Shown: piece by piece, positions 16,750-26,849 of the stretch
Layout: every line of letters starts with the position of its first letter
Position numbering within the stretch: position 1 is the first letter of the stretch
Origin: Anaerolinea sp.
Lineage (GTDB): Bacteria > Chloroflexota > Anaerolineae > Aggregatilineales > UBA2796
Direction of reading: 5' to 3'
Assembly: GCA_014879835.1 (NCBI GenBank)
Contig: JACSRJ010000159.1
Coordinates: 1-64,000 of the forward strand
DNA length: 64,000 nucleotides
Position numbers and translations under genes: made by a program
Notes under the pieces: generated by a model
What the model was told of the DNA's origin: nothing
Seen by the model: only the letters and a program-made list of their open reading frames with translations
Databases searched by the model: none

Positions 16750-18600
16750 ATGCCCAAAAAAATTCTGGTGATCCTCTTGGCAGCCGCGCTGCTTGCAGGG
16801 CTGATGGGCTTTAACCCTACCCACGCCCAGTCACAGCCCACCCTTTTGGGGTCGTTTTCGATTGGTTATCCCGGTTATGATCAAGTCTCACTGGTGGTGG
16901 GGCTGATCGATGCCGCACCTTACTTTGGCAAGGAGCCGATCCGCCTGCCCGCGAAGGAAACGCAGGTGATCGGCACGGTCTCAGGCATTGCCAGTCGCGG
17001 ATCATACCGCCTCACCCTGCCTGAGACCCCGCAAGGTTCGACCTTTGATCTGGGAACCGACGTGCCTGCGCCCATCTCGATCTTTGACGTGCGCCTGATG
17101 AGTGACGTTACCAAACGGGGCTTCATGGTCGAAAATGAGGACAACATCGCCTCCAGTTTGCGCATTGATATTGAGTTCCGGGTGGCAGGCGGAACCCTGC
17201 TGATCTGGACACAAGATGGCACCGTGAAGTTCCCCACCGGTTGGGGCGCGGACGAGATTCCCTTTACGGCGGATGATCCCCGCATCCCGGTAGGAGCAGG
17301 CTGGTCACAGGTTGATCTGGATTCGGAGCCGTTCGCCATCAGCCCGATCAGCGGTGAGGTCGAACTTGATCTGATCACCACCGAGATGGGCGATACGGTT
17401 GATTACAGTGACTTAAGCTGTAAGGAATTGATCCCCACCTTTTTGGACCGGTTGGTGAAGGTCTATCCTTTCAGTGAGCTGTACAACCTTGACTGGAACA
17501 GCCTTTATGCCCGCCTGACGCCGCTTGCCGAAAAGGCCCAAAGCGCCCGTGACTGCGAACTGCTGATCCGGGAGATCGGCAACTTCATCCCGGATGGCCA
17601 CGCCAACTTCAGTTTGCCCAGTTTGGCCGACGAAAGCGCTGGCTCACTGGGAATGCTGCTCACCCCCCTCAGTGACAGTCAGATGGCCGTGTATACCCTG
17701 CGTGAGAATGGGCCCGCCGCCAATGCGGGCATCAAACTAGGGGCGATCATCACCGCTTGGGACGGCAAACCTGTTGAGGAAGCGCTCAAGACCGTAGTGC
17801 TGCGCAGCGCCAACGCTTCCACCCCCCACGCCCTGATCCGGGTCAAGCTCACTGAGATCACTCGCGGACCGCTTGGCTCAACAGTTGAGGTCAGTTTTCT
17901 TAACCCCGGTGAGAACCAAGCCCAAACGGTCACCCTGACCCGGGATCGTCCGGCGCGGGTCTCCGGGCTGCCCCCTACACCGGACGGGGTGCTGCCTTCG
18001 GGGATCGGTTATGTGCGGGTCACCAGTTTCATTGGGGTGCAAAACCTAGAGGCCTTTGATCGGCTGATCGACACCTTCATTGAGCAGGATGTACCCGCGA
18101 TCATCATTGACATTCGGGGCAACCCCGGCGGCTTCTCCCAGATTTCGGATGCGATGGCCAGCCGGCTCTTTGAGAAACCTTTTGTGATCGGACGCCAGAC
18201 CACCTACGATGATCGTTTTGTGTATCAATCTCAGGTGGAGCCGCGTGCGCCGCTCTACACGGGTGCGGTGGCGGTCTTGGTCGATTGGCGTTCCTCCAGT
18301 TCTGCCGATCTCTTTGCGTACACGATCAAGTCATCGGGGCGTGGGATCATCGTGGGGCAAACCCCTTCTGGTGGCTTGGCCGGCACGGTAAGTGGTGGTC
18401 AATACCTTCTGCCCAATGGCGCTTTCATTCAAGTGCCAACCGGGAACTTTGTCGATGAGAACGGTAAGATCGTGGTTGAAGGTGAAGGCGTTGCCCCCGA
18501 TGTCCTTGTGCCGATCACTGTCGAGAGCCTGATCTCTGACACCGACATCGTACTTCAGCAGGCCGAAACAGCCCTTTTGGAAACTGTTCAGGTGAAGTGA
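16750..18600 (+). CDS. Secreted S41 family peptidase with PDZ domain
   Basis: This 616-residue protein starts with a clear signal peptide (cleavage after THA, about residue 26). Residues 30-220 are a beta-rich region with no family I recognise. A PDZ-like segment (ENGPAANAGIKLGAIITAWDGKP) lies near residue 320-340, and the S41/TSPc domain from about 400 contains the Ser-rich SSSSADLFA at 515-523, where C-terminal processing peptidases have their nucleophile. The Lys of the CtpA class is not evident, since VGQTPSGGL occupies that place, so it is closer to tricorn/TSPc-type members. AAAGGAAC precedes the ATG. It probably cleaves proteins outside the membrane. Confidence 0.85.
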   Translation: MPKKILVILLAAALLAGLMGFNPTHAQSQPTLLGSFSIGYPGYDQVSLVVGLIDAAPYFGKEPIRLPAKETQVIGTVSGIASRGSYRLTLPETPQGSTFDLGTDVPAPISIFDVRLMSDVTKRGFMVENEDNIASSLRIDIEFRVAGGTLLIWTQDGTVKFPTGWGADEIPFTADDPRIPVGAGWSQVDLDSEPFAISPISGEVELDLITTEMGDTVDYSDLSCKELIPTFLDRLVKVYPFSELYNLDWNSLYARLTPLAEKAQSARDCELLIREIGNFIPDGHANFSLPSLADESAGSLGMLLTPLSDSQMAVYTLRENGPAANAGIKLGAIITAWDGKPVEEALKTVVLRSANASTPHALIRVKLTEITRGPLGSTVEVSFLNPGENQAQTVTLTRDRPARVSGLPPTPDGVLPSGIGYVRVTSFIGVQNLEAFDRLIDTFIEQDVPAIIIDIRGNPGGFSQISDAMASRLFEKPFVIGRQTTYDDRFVYQSQVEPRAPLYTGAVAVLVDWRSSSSADLFAYTIKSSGRGIIVGQTPSGGLAGTVSGGQYLLPNGAFIQVPTGNFVDENGKIVVEGEGVAPDVLVPITVESLISDTDIVLQQAETALLETVQVK

Positions 18601-18625
18601 AGGGGACCCCACCCGGACGCCAACC

Positions 18626-19435
18626 ATGCCTGATCCGATCTTTGAAGCCCTTGAACAGGAACGTCAACGACTGGCGCGCCTTCTTGAGCGTGAGGTGATC
18701 GAGTCCCTTCAACTGATGTTGGCTCAGGCAGGGGTCTACGAGCAGACCTTCGTGGACAATGCTCAGGCGCGGTTGGTTATCTCGGTGTTGGGCAAACTCA
18801 CCCGCGATCTGCTTCAGCAGGTGCGTGATCTGGAGGCTTCTCTCCACCCCGCCATCCTTGATGATGTGGGTTTGGAGGCAGCCTTTCAGACTCTCGCGGT
18901 TCAGGTCAGGCGCACTTCCGGGATACAAGTTCAGGTGGTCTTTGGTCGTGGCAGACTGCCCTTGGATCGCCCCGTTCAGATAGGGTTGTACCGCCTTGTT
19001 CAGGGCCTGATCGACGGCGCTGGCAGCGAAGGGCACGGTTCACAGGTTTGGCTCCAACTGGAAACGGGAACGGAAGGGGTCAGGGTGCTTTACCGCGATG
19101 ATCGGCTGATCACCTTCAACCGTGAACCGCTGCGGACGGAGATCAGCACCCTCGAAGGGTGGGGCGGGGTGTTCTTTTGGGAACAAAGCGCGGATCAGTT
19201 TGAAATGCGCCTGCTGATCCCGGCGCGGGCAGCCCTCACCCCCACCGAATACCGGGTGCTGCGCCTTCTGGTGGAGGGTCTGAGCAACAAACAGATCGCT
19301 GTTAGCATGAGCGTCAGCCCCCGAACGGTCAACTTTCACCTTGACAACATCTATGCCAAGTTGGGGGTCAATTCGCGCACTGAAGCGGTGATCTTTGCCC
19401 TCAACAATCACCTCCTCCAGCGTGATCCCCGTTAA
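18626..19435 (+). CDS. LuxR-type regulator carrying a decayed histidine-kinase domain
   Basis: This 269-residue protein ends in a normal LuxR helix-turn-helix (residues 203-262: LTPTEYRVLRLLVEGLSNKQ, then SPRTVNFHLDNIYAKLGV). Residues 10-198 follow the pattern of a NarL-family histidine kinase: RLARLLEREVIESLQ aligns with the H-box, LHPAILDDVGLEAAF with the following helix, and LYRLVQGLIDGAG with the N-box. The phospho-acceptor His is Glu 21, the N-box Asn is gone and the glycine boxes are lost, so it can hardly bind ATP or autophosphorylate. It is probably a one-component regulator. It lies 25 bases after the S41 peptidase gene and may be co-transcribed with it. Confidence 0.8.
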   Translation: MPDPIFEALEQERQRLARLLEREVIESLQLMLAQAGVYEQTFVDNAQARLVISVLGKLTRDLLQQVRDLEASLHPAILDDVGLEAAFQTLAVQVRRTSGIQVQVVFGRGRLPLDRPVQIGLYRLVQGLIDGAGSEGHGSQVWLQLETGTEGVRVLYRDDRLITFNREPLRTEISTLEGWGGVFFWEQSADQFEMRLLIPARAALTPTEYRVLRLLVEGLSNKQIAVSMSVSPRTVNFHLDNIYAKLGVNSRTEAVIFALNNHLLQRDPR

Positions 19436-19448
19436 ATGACGGGGATCA
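19423..19448 (+). terminator. Hairpin after the LuxR gene
   Basis: TGATCCCCGT and ACGGGGATCA form a perfect 10-base-pair stem with a 6-base loop that contains the stop codon. No U-run follows. Confidence 0.5.
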
Positions 19449-19541
19449 GCCTGCACAAATTACGGATCACAAGGCTGCATCAATATGCGAAGATGAATCC
19501 AGAACAGCCTGAAGCACAGCTCCAACGAAAGGATCGTACCG

Positions 19542-20624
19542 ATGAGCAGTCATAATCCGCCGGCATTATTACCCTCACTGGAGGAAATCTTAAGTGATCC
19601 CGATATTTTGGAGATCATGATCGACGGGTACACCAGTGTATATGTGGAGAAACAGGGACGTTTGCAGGATGTGCCTTCACCCTATCACAGCCATGAGCAG
19701 TTGGTGGACGAACTGGTCGCGCTGGCCGAGTACGCGGGGCGCAGTCTCACCCCGGAGTCGCCCCTGCTTGATCTGCGACTCGCCGATGGTTCCCGCGTGC
19801 ATGTGGTCATGCCTCCTATCGCCGTTGGGGGGCCAGCGGTGAACATCCGTAAATTTCCTAACAAGTCCTTCATGACCTTTGAGGAACTGGTTCAGGTCGG
19901 CGCGCTGGATGAAAACGCAGTCACCTTTCTCAAGGCGTGTGTGCGCAGTGAACTGAATATCGTCATTGCCGGGGGCACAGGCAGCGGCAAAACCACCCTG
20001 ATGAACGTGATCTGCGGTCAGATTCCGCGTACCGAACGGATCATCGCAGTGGGCGCGGTGGCTGAGCTAAAACTGACCCAACCCCGAAAAGTAACCCTCG
20101 AAGGACGCGAAGCCAACCTCGAAGGCAAAGGTGAAGTGACGGTGCGCGATCTGATCCGCAGCGCCATGAAGATGCGCCCGGATCGGATTCTGGTGAACGA
20201 TGTGTTGGGCGGGGAAGTGATCGACATCCTCAACGCGATCAACAGCGGCATCACCGGGACGATCTTCAGTGTTCACGCCAATGGGGTGCGCGATGCGCTC
20301 TCACGGTTGGAGATCATGGCCACAGCAGGCAACCCCTCGCTGCCCTTACTGACTATCCGGGAGCAGTTGGCCTCAGCCCTGCATCTGATCGTTTACATTG
20401 AGCGCTTGCTGACGGGAGACCGCCACCTGATGAAGGTCTCCTCGATTCAGGGGATGCAGGGGGATTCGCTGCTGGTGGAGGATATTTTTGAGTTTCACCA
20501 AACGGGCGTCGCCAACGGGCGAACGCAGGGCTACACCAATCCTACCGGACGTCTGCCCCGCTTTCTGAACCGCCTGCGTGATCTCAACCCCGATCTATCT
20601 CTCGACATCTTTAAACCCCGTTGA
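19542..20624 (+). CDS. CpaF/VirB11-like secretion ATPase, orphan and with altered active site
   Basis: This 360-residue protein aligns with CpaF-type ATPases of Tad pilus systems. Walker A GGTGSGKTT is intact at 144-152 and the His box reads FSVHANG near 242-248. Other sites differ from family consensus: the Asp box EDAAEL is VGAVAEL around 170-176, and the Walker B region GEVRGGE is NDVLGGE at 219-225, so the usual catalytic Glu is missing. The N-terminal region is shorter than in typical CpaF. No other tad/cpa or type II/IV secretion gene is adjacent. AAAGGA precedes the ATG. It may bind nucleotide without efficient hydrolysis. Confidence 0.78.
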   Translation: MSSHNPPALLPSLEEILSDPDILEIMIDGYTSVYVEKQGRLQDVPSPYHSHEQLVDELVALAEYAGRSLTPESPLLDLRLADGSRVHVVMPPIAVGGPAVNIRKFPNKSFMTFEELVQVGALDENAVTFLKACVRSELNIVIAGGTGSGKTTLMNVICGQIPRTERIIAVGAVAELKLTQPRKVTLEGREANLEGKGEVTVRDLIRSAMKMRPDRILVNDVLGGEVIDILNAINSGITGTIFSVHANGVRDALSRLEIMATAGNPSLPLLTIREQLASALHLIVYIERLLTGDRHLMKVSSIQGMQGDSLLVEDIFEFHQTGVANGRTQGYTNPTGRLPRFLNRLRDLNPDLSLDIFKPR

Positions 20625-20641
20625 GGGCGAGAGTACCGCAG

Positions 20642-20675
20642 CTTCAGGGGACGCCTACGCGGGCATCCTCTGAAG
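20642..20675. terminator. Hairpin between convergent genes
   Basis: CTTCAGGGGA (20642-20651) pairs with TCCTCTGAAG (20666-20675) with one G-T pair, and the loop can fold further. It lies between the ends of the CpaF-like gene and the opposing secreted-protein gene. Confidence 0.5.
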
Positions 20676-20701
20676 TGTGGCTGTTTGGGGGAAGGGTTTA
20701 C

Positions 20702-21496
20702 TCAGGGCATCTGGGATTCAATGATGGTGCGCTCCGTCAGGTTCACCGTCACCGTACCAATGACCTGATCGCCTGCTTTGAAGGTGATCACAAATACCCC
20801 TTCGTCGGTTGAGACCGCTTCCGCCCGCCATCCCTCATGAGCACGCACCTTGCCCGCGATCTCGGCGGAGGTGAAGGCAACCGTGATCGCGTCGGCCTTT
20901 TGCCCTTCCAGCCATTCAGGGTAGCTGATCACGTCAGGGAAGCTCACCCCGAGCAGGGTTGGTTGGGTGTATGAGAGGCGCGATTCATCCCCAAACTGCA
21001 CCCGAAACTCGATGGTGGTGCCCTGCTGATAACTCCAACCAAACCACACATTCCATTCGGGGTTGTATTCGATGTAGATTTCGTCCAGATCGAGGTCACC
21101 AAGCATGGTCTTCACTTCGGCGCTGCCTCGGATAAAGTCCGCGACAGCCTTCTGCCCAATCTGCTTCTGGGCATCGCTCAATCGGTAGTAGGACTCCCAA
21201 GAATAGACCAGTCCCTTTTCAAGATTGACATGGGCCCAGCCAAGTGATTCCCCCGATGTGTCCCAAAAATCCACCCGCCAGATGGCAAACGCATTGTGGG
21301 TGAAATAGGCGCCGCCCTTCCAACCCGGTTGAGAATCAAGAAGGGGGGCAAAAGCCGGGTGTGCCGCAGCAATGGCCACAGCCTGTTCCGCGCCGCCGCT
21401 TTGGGCACGGGTGGGCATTGACCCGAAGAAGACCGTCAGCCCGATCAACATAGCTAGGATCAGACTGATCAACCCATAACGGGATCGAATGATCAT
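20702..21496 (-). CDS. Secreted protein of unknown family with PepSY-like repeats
   Basis: The 264-residue protein begins with a signal peptide or anchor (GLISLILAMLIGLTVFFG, possible cleavage after TRA). The rest looks like three degenerate units of 65-75 residues, each starting with an Ala-rich helix (AVAIAAAHPAFAPLL; AVADFIRGSAEVKTML; TSAEIAGKVRAHEGW) and followed by beta strands with aromatic residues. The third ends GTVTVNLTERTIIE. This is the pattern of PepSY-type domains, although similarity is weak. No enzyme motif is seen. It is the last gene of a leftward set with the DUF1501 and DUF1800 genes. Confidence 0.6.
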   Translation of the reverse strand: MIIRSRYGLISLILAMLIGLTVFFGSMPTRAQSGGAEQAVAIAAAHPAFAPLLDSQPGWKGGAYFTHNAFAIWRVDFWDTSGESLGWAHVNLEKGLVYSWESYYRLSDAQKQIGQKAVADFIRGSAEVKTMLGDLDLDEIYIEYNPEWNVWFGWSYQQGTTIEFRVQFGDESRLSYTQPTLLGVSFPDVISYPEWLEGQKADAITVAFTSAEIAGKVRAHEGWRAEAVSTDEGVFVITFKAGDQVIGTVTVNLTERTIIESQMP

Positions 21497-21521
21497 GGGA
21501 GACTACTCCTTGCTTCTGCGT

Positions 21522-22793
21522 TTAACTGCGCGCCTGCGTGATTCCCCGAAGGGTTGGGCTGAAGTTGGGGAAAATCTGATCCAGCGCCGGATTCAGAACC
21601 CGGTTGCTCAGGATGTCCGCCAGAATGTCGCGGTAGTCAATGGTGATCGCCAGATCACCCTCGTCCAGCGCTTCTGGTTTGAGACTCGGCCACTCCACAT
21701 GAACGCCACCATTCACCCCACCACCCATGACCAGCATACAATTGCCGTGACCATGATCGGTGCCCCGGCTGGCGTTTTCATCAGCCCGACGGCCAAACTC
21801 GCTCATGGTGACGAGGGTGACATTGGTCATCGCATCACCCAGATCAGCGTAAAAAGCCGCCAACCCCTGCCCAAAGTTCTCCAACAGCCCCCCAAACTGC
21901 CCGTCCACGCCGCCTTGATCCTCGTGGGTATCCCAACCGCCGATGTCCACACAGGCAACTTCCAGCCCTACCCCGGCTTTGATCAACTGCGCCACCTGCC
22001 GTAAACCCATCCCAAACTCCCCATCGGGGTAGGCAGCGCCGTTGGCAGGCTGGTACTCGCTGGCGTTGAGTTTGGAGAGCAGTTCAATGGTGGTGAAGGT
22101 GTCGCGGGCGCTCACACTGATCAAATCCGAGGGAGCATCAATGGTGTAGAGGTTTGCTAGAGCCTGTGCCGCAATCTGCGCCTGCCGTTCATCACCCCGC
22201 AGATGAAACTCGGTGATCGAATTGAGGGCCAGTGCCGGAATCATCCCGTGCAGGGAGGACGGGAGCATCGTACCCATGCCCACAGCCCGGAAAGGTGAAC
22301 TATTCTGCCATGCGGACGTTTGCAGATGGCGGTTCAGCCAGCCGTTGGGCGCATTTTTGGAGCCGGGGGTACCGCGCTCCATGAACTCCATGGCGTCAAA
22401 GTGGGAGCGGGTCGGATCAGGCGATCCGACGGCGTGAATCACCGCCACTTTGCCTGTCTGATAGACCTCATGAAGGGGGCGCAGGGCTGGGTGAAAGCCA
22501 AAAAAGCCGTTGAGATCAAGGGCCCCTCGGTTTATGCCCGGTTCAGGGATCGCAATGGTGGGGCGTTTGTCATAGTAGGCTGCGCCTTCACCAAAGGGCA
22601 CAACTGCATTCAACCCGTCCATGCCCCCCCGCTGAAAAATGACCACCAGCACATCCCCCGGCGCTTGATCGGCCCGAAAAGCAAGGCGCGGCATCCATGC
22701 GGGGAAAAGCGCCCGGCTTACCCCTGTGACTGCGGCTGCCCCCAATGTTTCCAGAAAACCCCGCCGTGAACTCACTTTACCAGTTTTCATCAA
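21522..22793 (-). CDS. DUF1501 family protein, Tat-exported
   Basis: This 423-residue protein begins with a twin-arginine signal (SSRRGFLETLGAAAVTG). The mature part starts VLVVIFQRGGMDGLNAVVP, and has TRSHFDAMEFMERG and SRGTDHGHGNCMLVMGG, all characteristic of DUF1501. The family belongs to the alkaline-phosphatase/sulfatase fold group and its function is not settled. It starts 19 bases after the DUF1800 gene on the same strand, a pairing common in many bacterial phyla, which suggests that both proteins work together outside the membrane. Confidence 0.9.
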   Translation of the reverse strand: MMKTGKVSSRRGFLETLGAAAVTGVSRALFPAWMPRLAFRADQAPGDVLVVIFQRGGMDGLNAVVPFGEGAAYYDKRPTIAIPEPGINRGALDLNGFFGFHPALRPLHEVYQTGKVAVIHAVGSPDPTRSHFDAMEFMERGTPGSKNAPNGWLNRHLQTSAWQNSSPFRAVGMGTMLPSSLHGMIPALALNSITEFHLRGDERQAQIAAQALANLYTIDAPSDLISVSARDTFTTIELLSKLNASEYQPANGAAYPDGEFGMGLRQVAQLIKAGVGLEVACVDIGGWDTHEDQGGVDGQFGGLLENFGQGLAAFYADLGDAMTNVTLVTMSEFGRRADENASRGTDHGHGNCMLVMGGGVNGGVHVEWPSLKPEALDEGDLAITIDYRDILADILSNRVLNPALDQIFPNFSPTLRGITQARS

Positions 22794-22812
22794 AGCACAA
22801 CCCCCTCTTAAG

Positions 22813-24294
22813 TCATTTCCACTGAAAATAGGGTGAAGCGAAGATCAAAGCGACCAACGCAGGCAGCACCTCAGCGCGTTTCATGAGGTCAAGGGATGCG
22901 TTGGGATCAGCGTGGATCAGCCCGGCGAGCATGTCGCGGTGATTGGGGCTGAGCGCACCGCCTGCAAGCAGGTAAGCGGCGGTCTCATCGATCATCTCAT
23001 AAGCGGTGCTGCTGGTGTTACCCAATTCGCCAAAGCTCAGCCGCAGCCCTTCGATCTGCCCTAAGGCTGCAAGGGGCAGCGACAATGCGATGTTCCAACG
23101 GGTGAGCAGCCCATTGGTGTTGATCCATGCAGCGGCGACATCCGGATAACCGTTTGGCGGGTGCCAGTAGAAGGGGATATGCCCCATCATCTGAAGGGGG
23201 TACAGCAGCAGCCACGGATCATCGGCTTCCATCCGCATCAAACGCATCACCCCAACCAAATAATCCATCGGACGACGCAGTTTTTGCCCGGCGGAGTCCA
23301 TAAATTCGGGCGAGAGCAGGATATGGCGCAGCACCGCTCGTATATCACCATCAGTGGCGCTAAATTGCTGCGCGGCGCTCTCCACAAGGCTCTGGGGCGG
23401 ATTATCGCTCACAAAACGGCGGCACAATTTGAAGGCGATGAAACGTGCGGTGGAAGCATGACGGGCCAGTATATCAAGCACTTCCAAGCCGTCCTCGATC
23501 CCTCGCCCCGCGGTCAGCTTTTGACCGAGCACGATCTTTTCGCCCCCATCGTGCATTTCTTGATCAAAAAAGAAAGGCCGATCCCCACTGCCCCGAACCG
23601 TCCAACCCGTAAAGGCCCGAGCCACGGCTTTCACATCGGCCTCACTATAGCCCCCATCCACACCCAGTGTGTGCAGTTCCATCAGTTCGCGGGCATAGTT
23701 CTCGTTGGGGTGTTCCTTGCTGCTGGAGTCATTGTTGAGGTAGCGCAGCATGGCTTCACTTTGGGCAGAAGCGAAGACCAGATCGCGGAATTTGCCCAGC
23801 GCATGTTTGCGGATCACCTCACGGTCGTCAATGGTCTTTTCCGCCACATAATCGCCAATAGGGATATTAAAGTGATCGGTCCAGAACTCGACCACCAGCT
23901 CGTAAAGCTGGCGCTCACTGTAAGCAGCGCGCACCAACCGGGTGACCAAGATCGCCGTCTCGGTCTCACCGTAAGCATTGTTGAGTGCAGCCGCGATCCC
24001 CGCCCTTGAGAGGCTTACAGGCGAGTTTTGGACATAAGCATCCACCACCGGATCGGCAATGGACTCCGGAGAAAGCTGCCAGTCAAGGTAGGCTTCGATG
24101 CCCATTTCGGTAATCCGGGCGAGATCTTCGCGGCGGGCAGCCCAAGTGACTCGGTTCAGCACATGGGCAAAAGGGGAAAGGTCAGCCCCATAGGCGGGCC
24201 GCGCTCCTCGCCATGTGAACGTCAGTCCCAAACTTGCGGCTGCGGTCGCAAACCCAGATAATCGCAAGAACTCACGCCGACCGATAGCATTCAT
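22813..24294 (-). CDS. DUF1800 family protein, Tat-exported
   Basis: This protein of about 493 residues has a twin-arginine signal (IGRREFLRLSGFATAAASLG) and the DUF1800 core: VLNRVTWAARREDLARI near the mature N-terminus, FWTDHFNIP, NENYARELMELHTLGVDGGY and AFTGWTV. The family's biochemical role is unknown. I used the ATG at 24294, which has GGAGCAGG in front, rather than a GTG at 24312. It heads the leftward DUF1800-DUF1501 pair. The only related clue is the Tat export of both products, which suggests they fold with a cofactor or metal before export. Confidence 0.9.
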   Translation of the reverse strand: MNAIGRREFLRLSGFATAAASLGLTFTWRGARPAYGADLSPFAHVLNRVTWAARREDLARITEMGIEAYLDWQLSPESIADPVVDAYVQNSPVSLSRAGIAAALNNAYGETETAILVTRLVRAAYSERQLYELVVEFWTDHFNIPIGDYVAEKTIDDREVIRKHALGKFRDLVFASAQSEAMLRYLNNDSSSKEHPNENYARELMELHTLGVDGGYSEADVKAVARAFTGWTVRGSGDRPFFFDQEMHDGGEKIVLGQKLTAGRGIEDGLEVLDILARHASTARFIAFKLCRRFVSDNPPQSLVESAAQQFSATDGDIRAVLRHILLSPEFMDSAGQKLRRPMDYLVGVMRLMRMEADDPWLLLYPLQMMGHIPFYWHPPNGYPDVAAAWINTNGLLTRWNIALSLPLAALGQIEGLRLSFGELGNTSSTAYEMIDETAAYLLAGGALSPNHRDMLAGLIHADPNASLDLMKRAEVLPALVALIFASPYFQWK

Positions 24295-24493
24295 AGCCTG
24301 CTCCGAAACCACATTTAGTCCATTGATTCCGAGTCTAATCGAGAATCCTACGGGGCAACATAACGGAGCCGAAAGGAAAGTGTGCCGATCTGGTAAAAAC
24401 CATACAAAACTGCGCCATGAAGGGCGAAATCAGGCGTGGCAAGGTCGATTTGAAGATCAGGCTCGCGGATTTAAAAAATCGTAGGTTAGAATT

Positions 24494-24524
24494 TTGTACT
24501 CAAACTTAGCACCCTTGCTATAAT
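24494..24524 (+). promoter_or_regulatory. Extended -10 promoter candidate for tgt
   Basis: TGCTATAAT at 24516-24524 is a perfect TATAAT with the TGn extension. A TTGTAC hexamer stands 19 bases upstream. It would start transcription about 30 bases before the tgt start codon. Confidence 0.55.
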
Positions 24525-24550
24525 CTTCGTTTGTGTAGCCGGACAGATAA

Positions 24551-25700
<1,150 letters not shown>

Positions 25701-25702
<2 letters not shown>

Positions 25703-25723
25703 ACGTTCTGCGAGAAGGCGTTT
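25701..25723 (+). terminator. Hairpin candidate after tgt
   Basis: AAACG-TTCT pairs with AGAA-GG-CGTTT with a two-base bulge and a 3-base loop, right after the stop codon. Confidence 0.3.
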
Positions 25724-25891
25724 AGGGCCCTCGCGTCGTTTGGGTTCGGTTGATTGATCAGAGAAGGGGGGGAAATGTCTGGGGCAGCTGAACGCACCCA
25801 ATTGTATCCCCTGCCGCGCCACGAAAGGACAGGTTGGTGTGAGTCGGCTATCGGTTCGCCCGTCGCGCAGCGTCGCCATACGAGGCTGAAT

Positions 25892-26731
25892 TTGATTCGC
25901 AAACCGATCAGCGGGGCCAAACGCACGCTTGTGGTCTTATCGCTGGCACTTGCAGGTTGCCGTGCGCCGCTGCCTGCCACAAACCCGACCCCTGAAACGA
26001 TCTCTATTCGCCTCGTCACCGATGACGCCTCCGCGCCTTTGCTCTACGAGCTGGTCAGCCATTATAAACCTGATCGGGCATTAATCTCGTGGGATATTGA
26101 AGTGAGCGATGGTGCGGCGGTCTTTGAGTGGCTGCGCGAAGGGCGTGCCCCCTACGCTTTTGTGGGGCTGCTGCCCCCGGAGTTGGGCACTGAATCTCCC
26201 TACTGGATGACCCCCGTTGGATTGGGCGGTGTGGCCTTCGTAACCCATCCAACCAACCCCTTTCAAGACCTGTCACCGGATCAACTGCGGGATATTCTGC
26301 AAGGACGGGTCAGGAACTGGTCGCAGTTAGGGGGCGCAGACATCCCACTCACCCTGATCACCCGCGCTCCAGATAGTAGTGATGGGGCACTGGTTCAGCG
26401 TATGGTGCTGGGGGATCGGGTGGTATCCAGAGATGCCCAACTTGCCTTCAGCGGCGCTGATGTGATTGATCGGGTCAGTGCGCAACCGGGTGCCGTCGGA
26501 TTCACCTCCGTTGGTCACCTCACCCCGGCAGTGCGGGTGCTCAATATTACTGGAATTGCCCCTACCCCTGAAGAACTCCAAAAGCAGAACTACCCCCTGC
26601 GTGCCCCCATCGTGTTTGCCGGACTGCGCGCCCCCGGTGATGATCCGTATCGGGCGTTTTTCGCTTGGACTCAAAGCCCTGAAGGGCAGGTCATTGTACG
26701 CACTCGTTATGGGGGATTGCCTGATCAGTAA
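25892..26731 (+). CDS. Phosphate-binding (PstS)-like lipoprotein
   Basis: This protein of about 279 residues has a lipoprotein signal (RTLVVLSLALAGC with the lipobox Cys). The body follows a periplasmic binding protein of the PstS class: VAFVTHPTNPFQDLSPDQL, ILQGRVRNWSQLGG, ITRAPDSSDGALVQ where ligand contacts are expected, and AVGFTSVGHL. I chose TTG at 25892 because the lipoprotein signal begins there; an ATG at 25775 has a strong purine-rich site but would put 39 residues of unlikely composition before it. No Pst permease is adjacent. The ligand may be phosphate or another oxyanion. Confidence 0.72.
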   Translation: MIRKPISGAKRTLVVLSLALAGCRAPLPATNPTPETISIRLVTDDASAPLLYELVSHYKPDRALISWDIEVSDGAAVFEWLREGRAPYAFVGLLPPELGTESPYWMTPVGLGGVAFVTHPTNPFQDLSPDQLRDILQGRVRNWSQLGGADIPLTLITRAPDSSDGALVQRMVLGDRVVSRDAQLAFSGADVIDRVSAQPGAVGFTSVGHLTPAVRVLNITGIAPTPEELQKQNYPLRAPIVFAGLRAPGDDPYRAFFAWTQSPEGQVIVRTRYGGLPDQ

Positions 26732-26787
26732 TCAATGTTGGCTGACGGATGACGGCACAAACCGTTGGCAGAACACGCATTCACTTT

Positions 26788-26801
26788 GCCCCAAACGGGG
26801 C
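26788..26801. terminator. Small hairpin between convergent genes
   Basis: GCCCC-AAAC-GGGGC gives a 5-base-pair GC stem between the ends of the binding-protein gene and the DtxR-type gene. It is weak and may not function alone. Confidence 0.25.
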
Positions 26802-26849
26802 CGTCTAAAAAATCCCTGCCCGATTGTGGGAGGTGCTTTGAGGGTCAGA

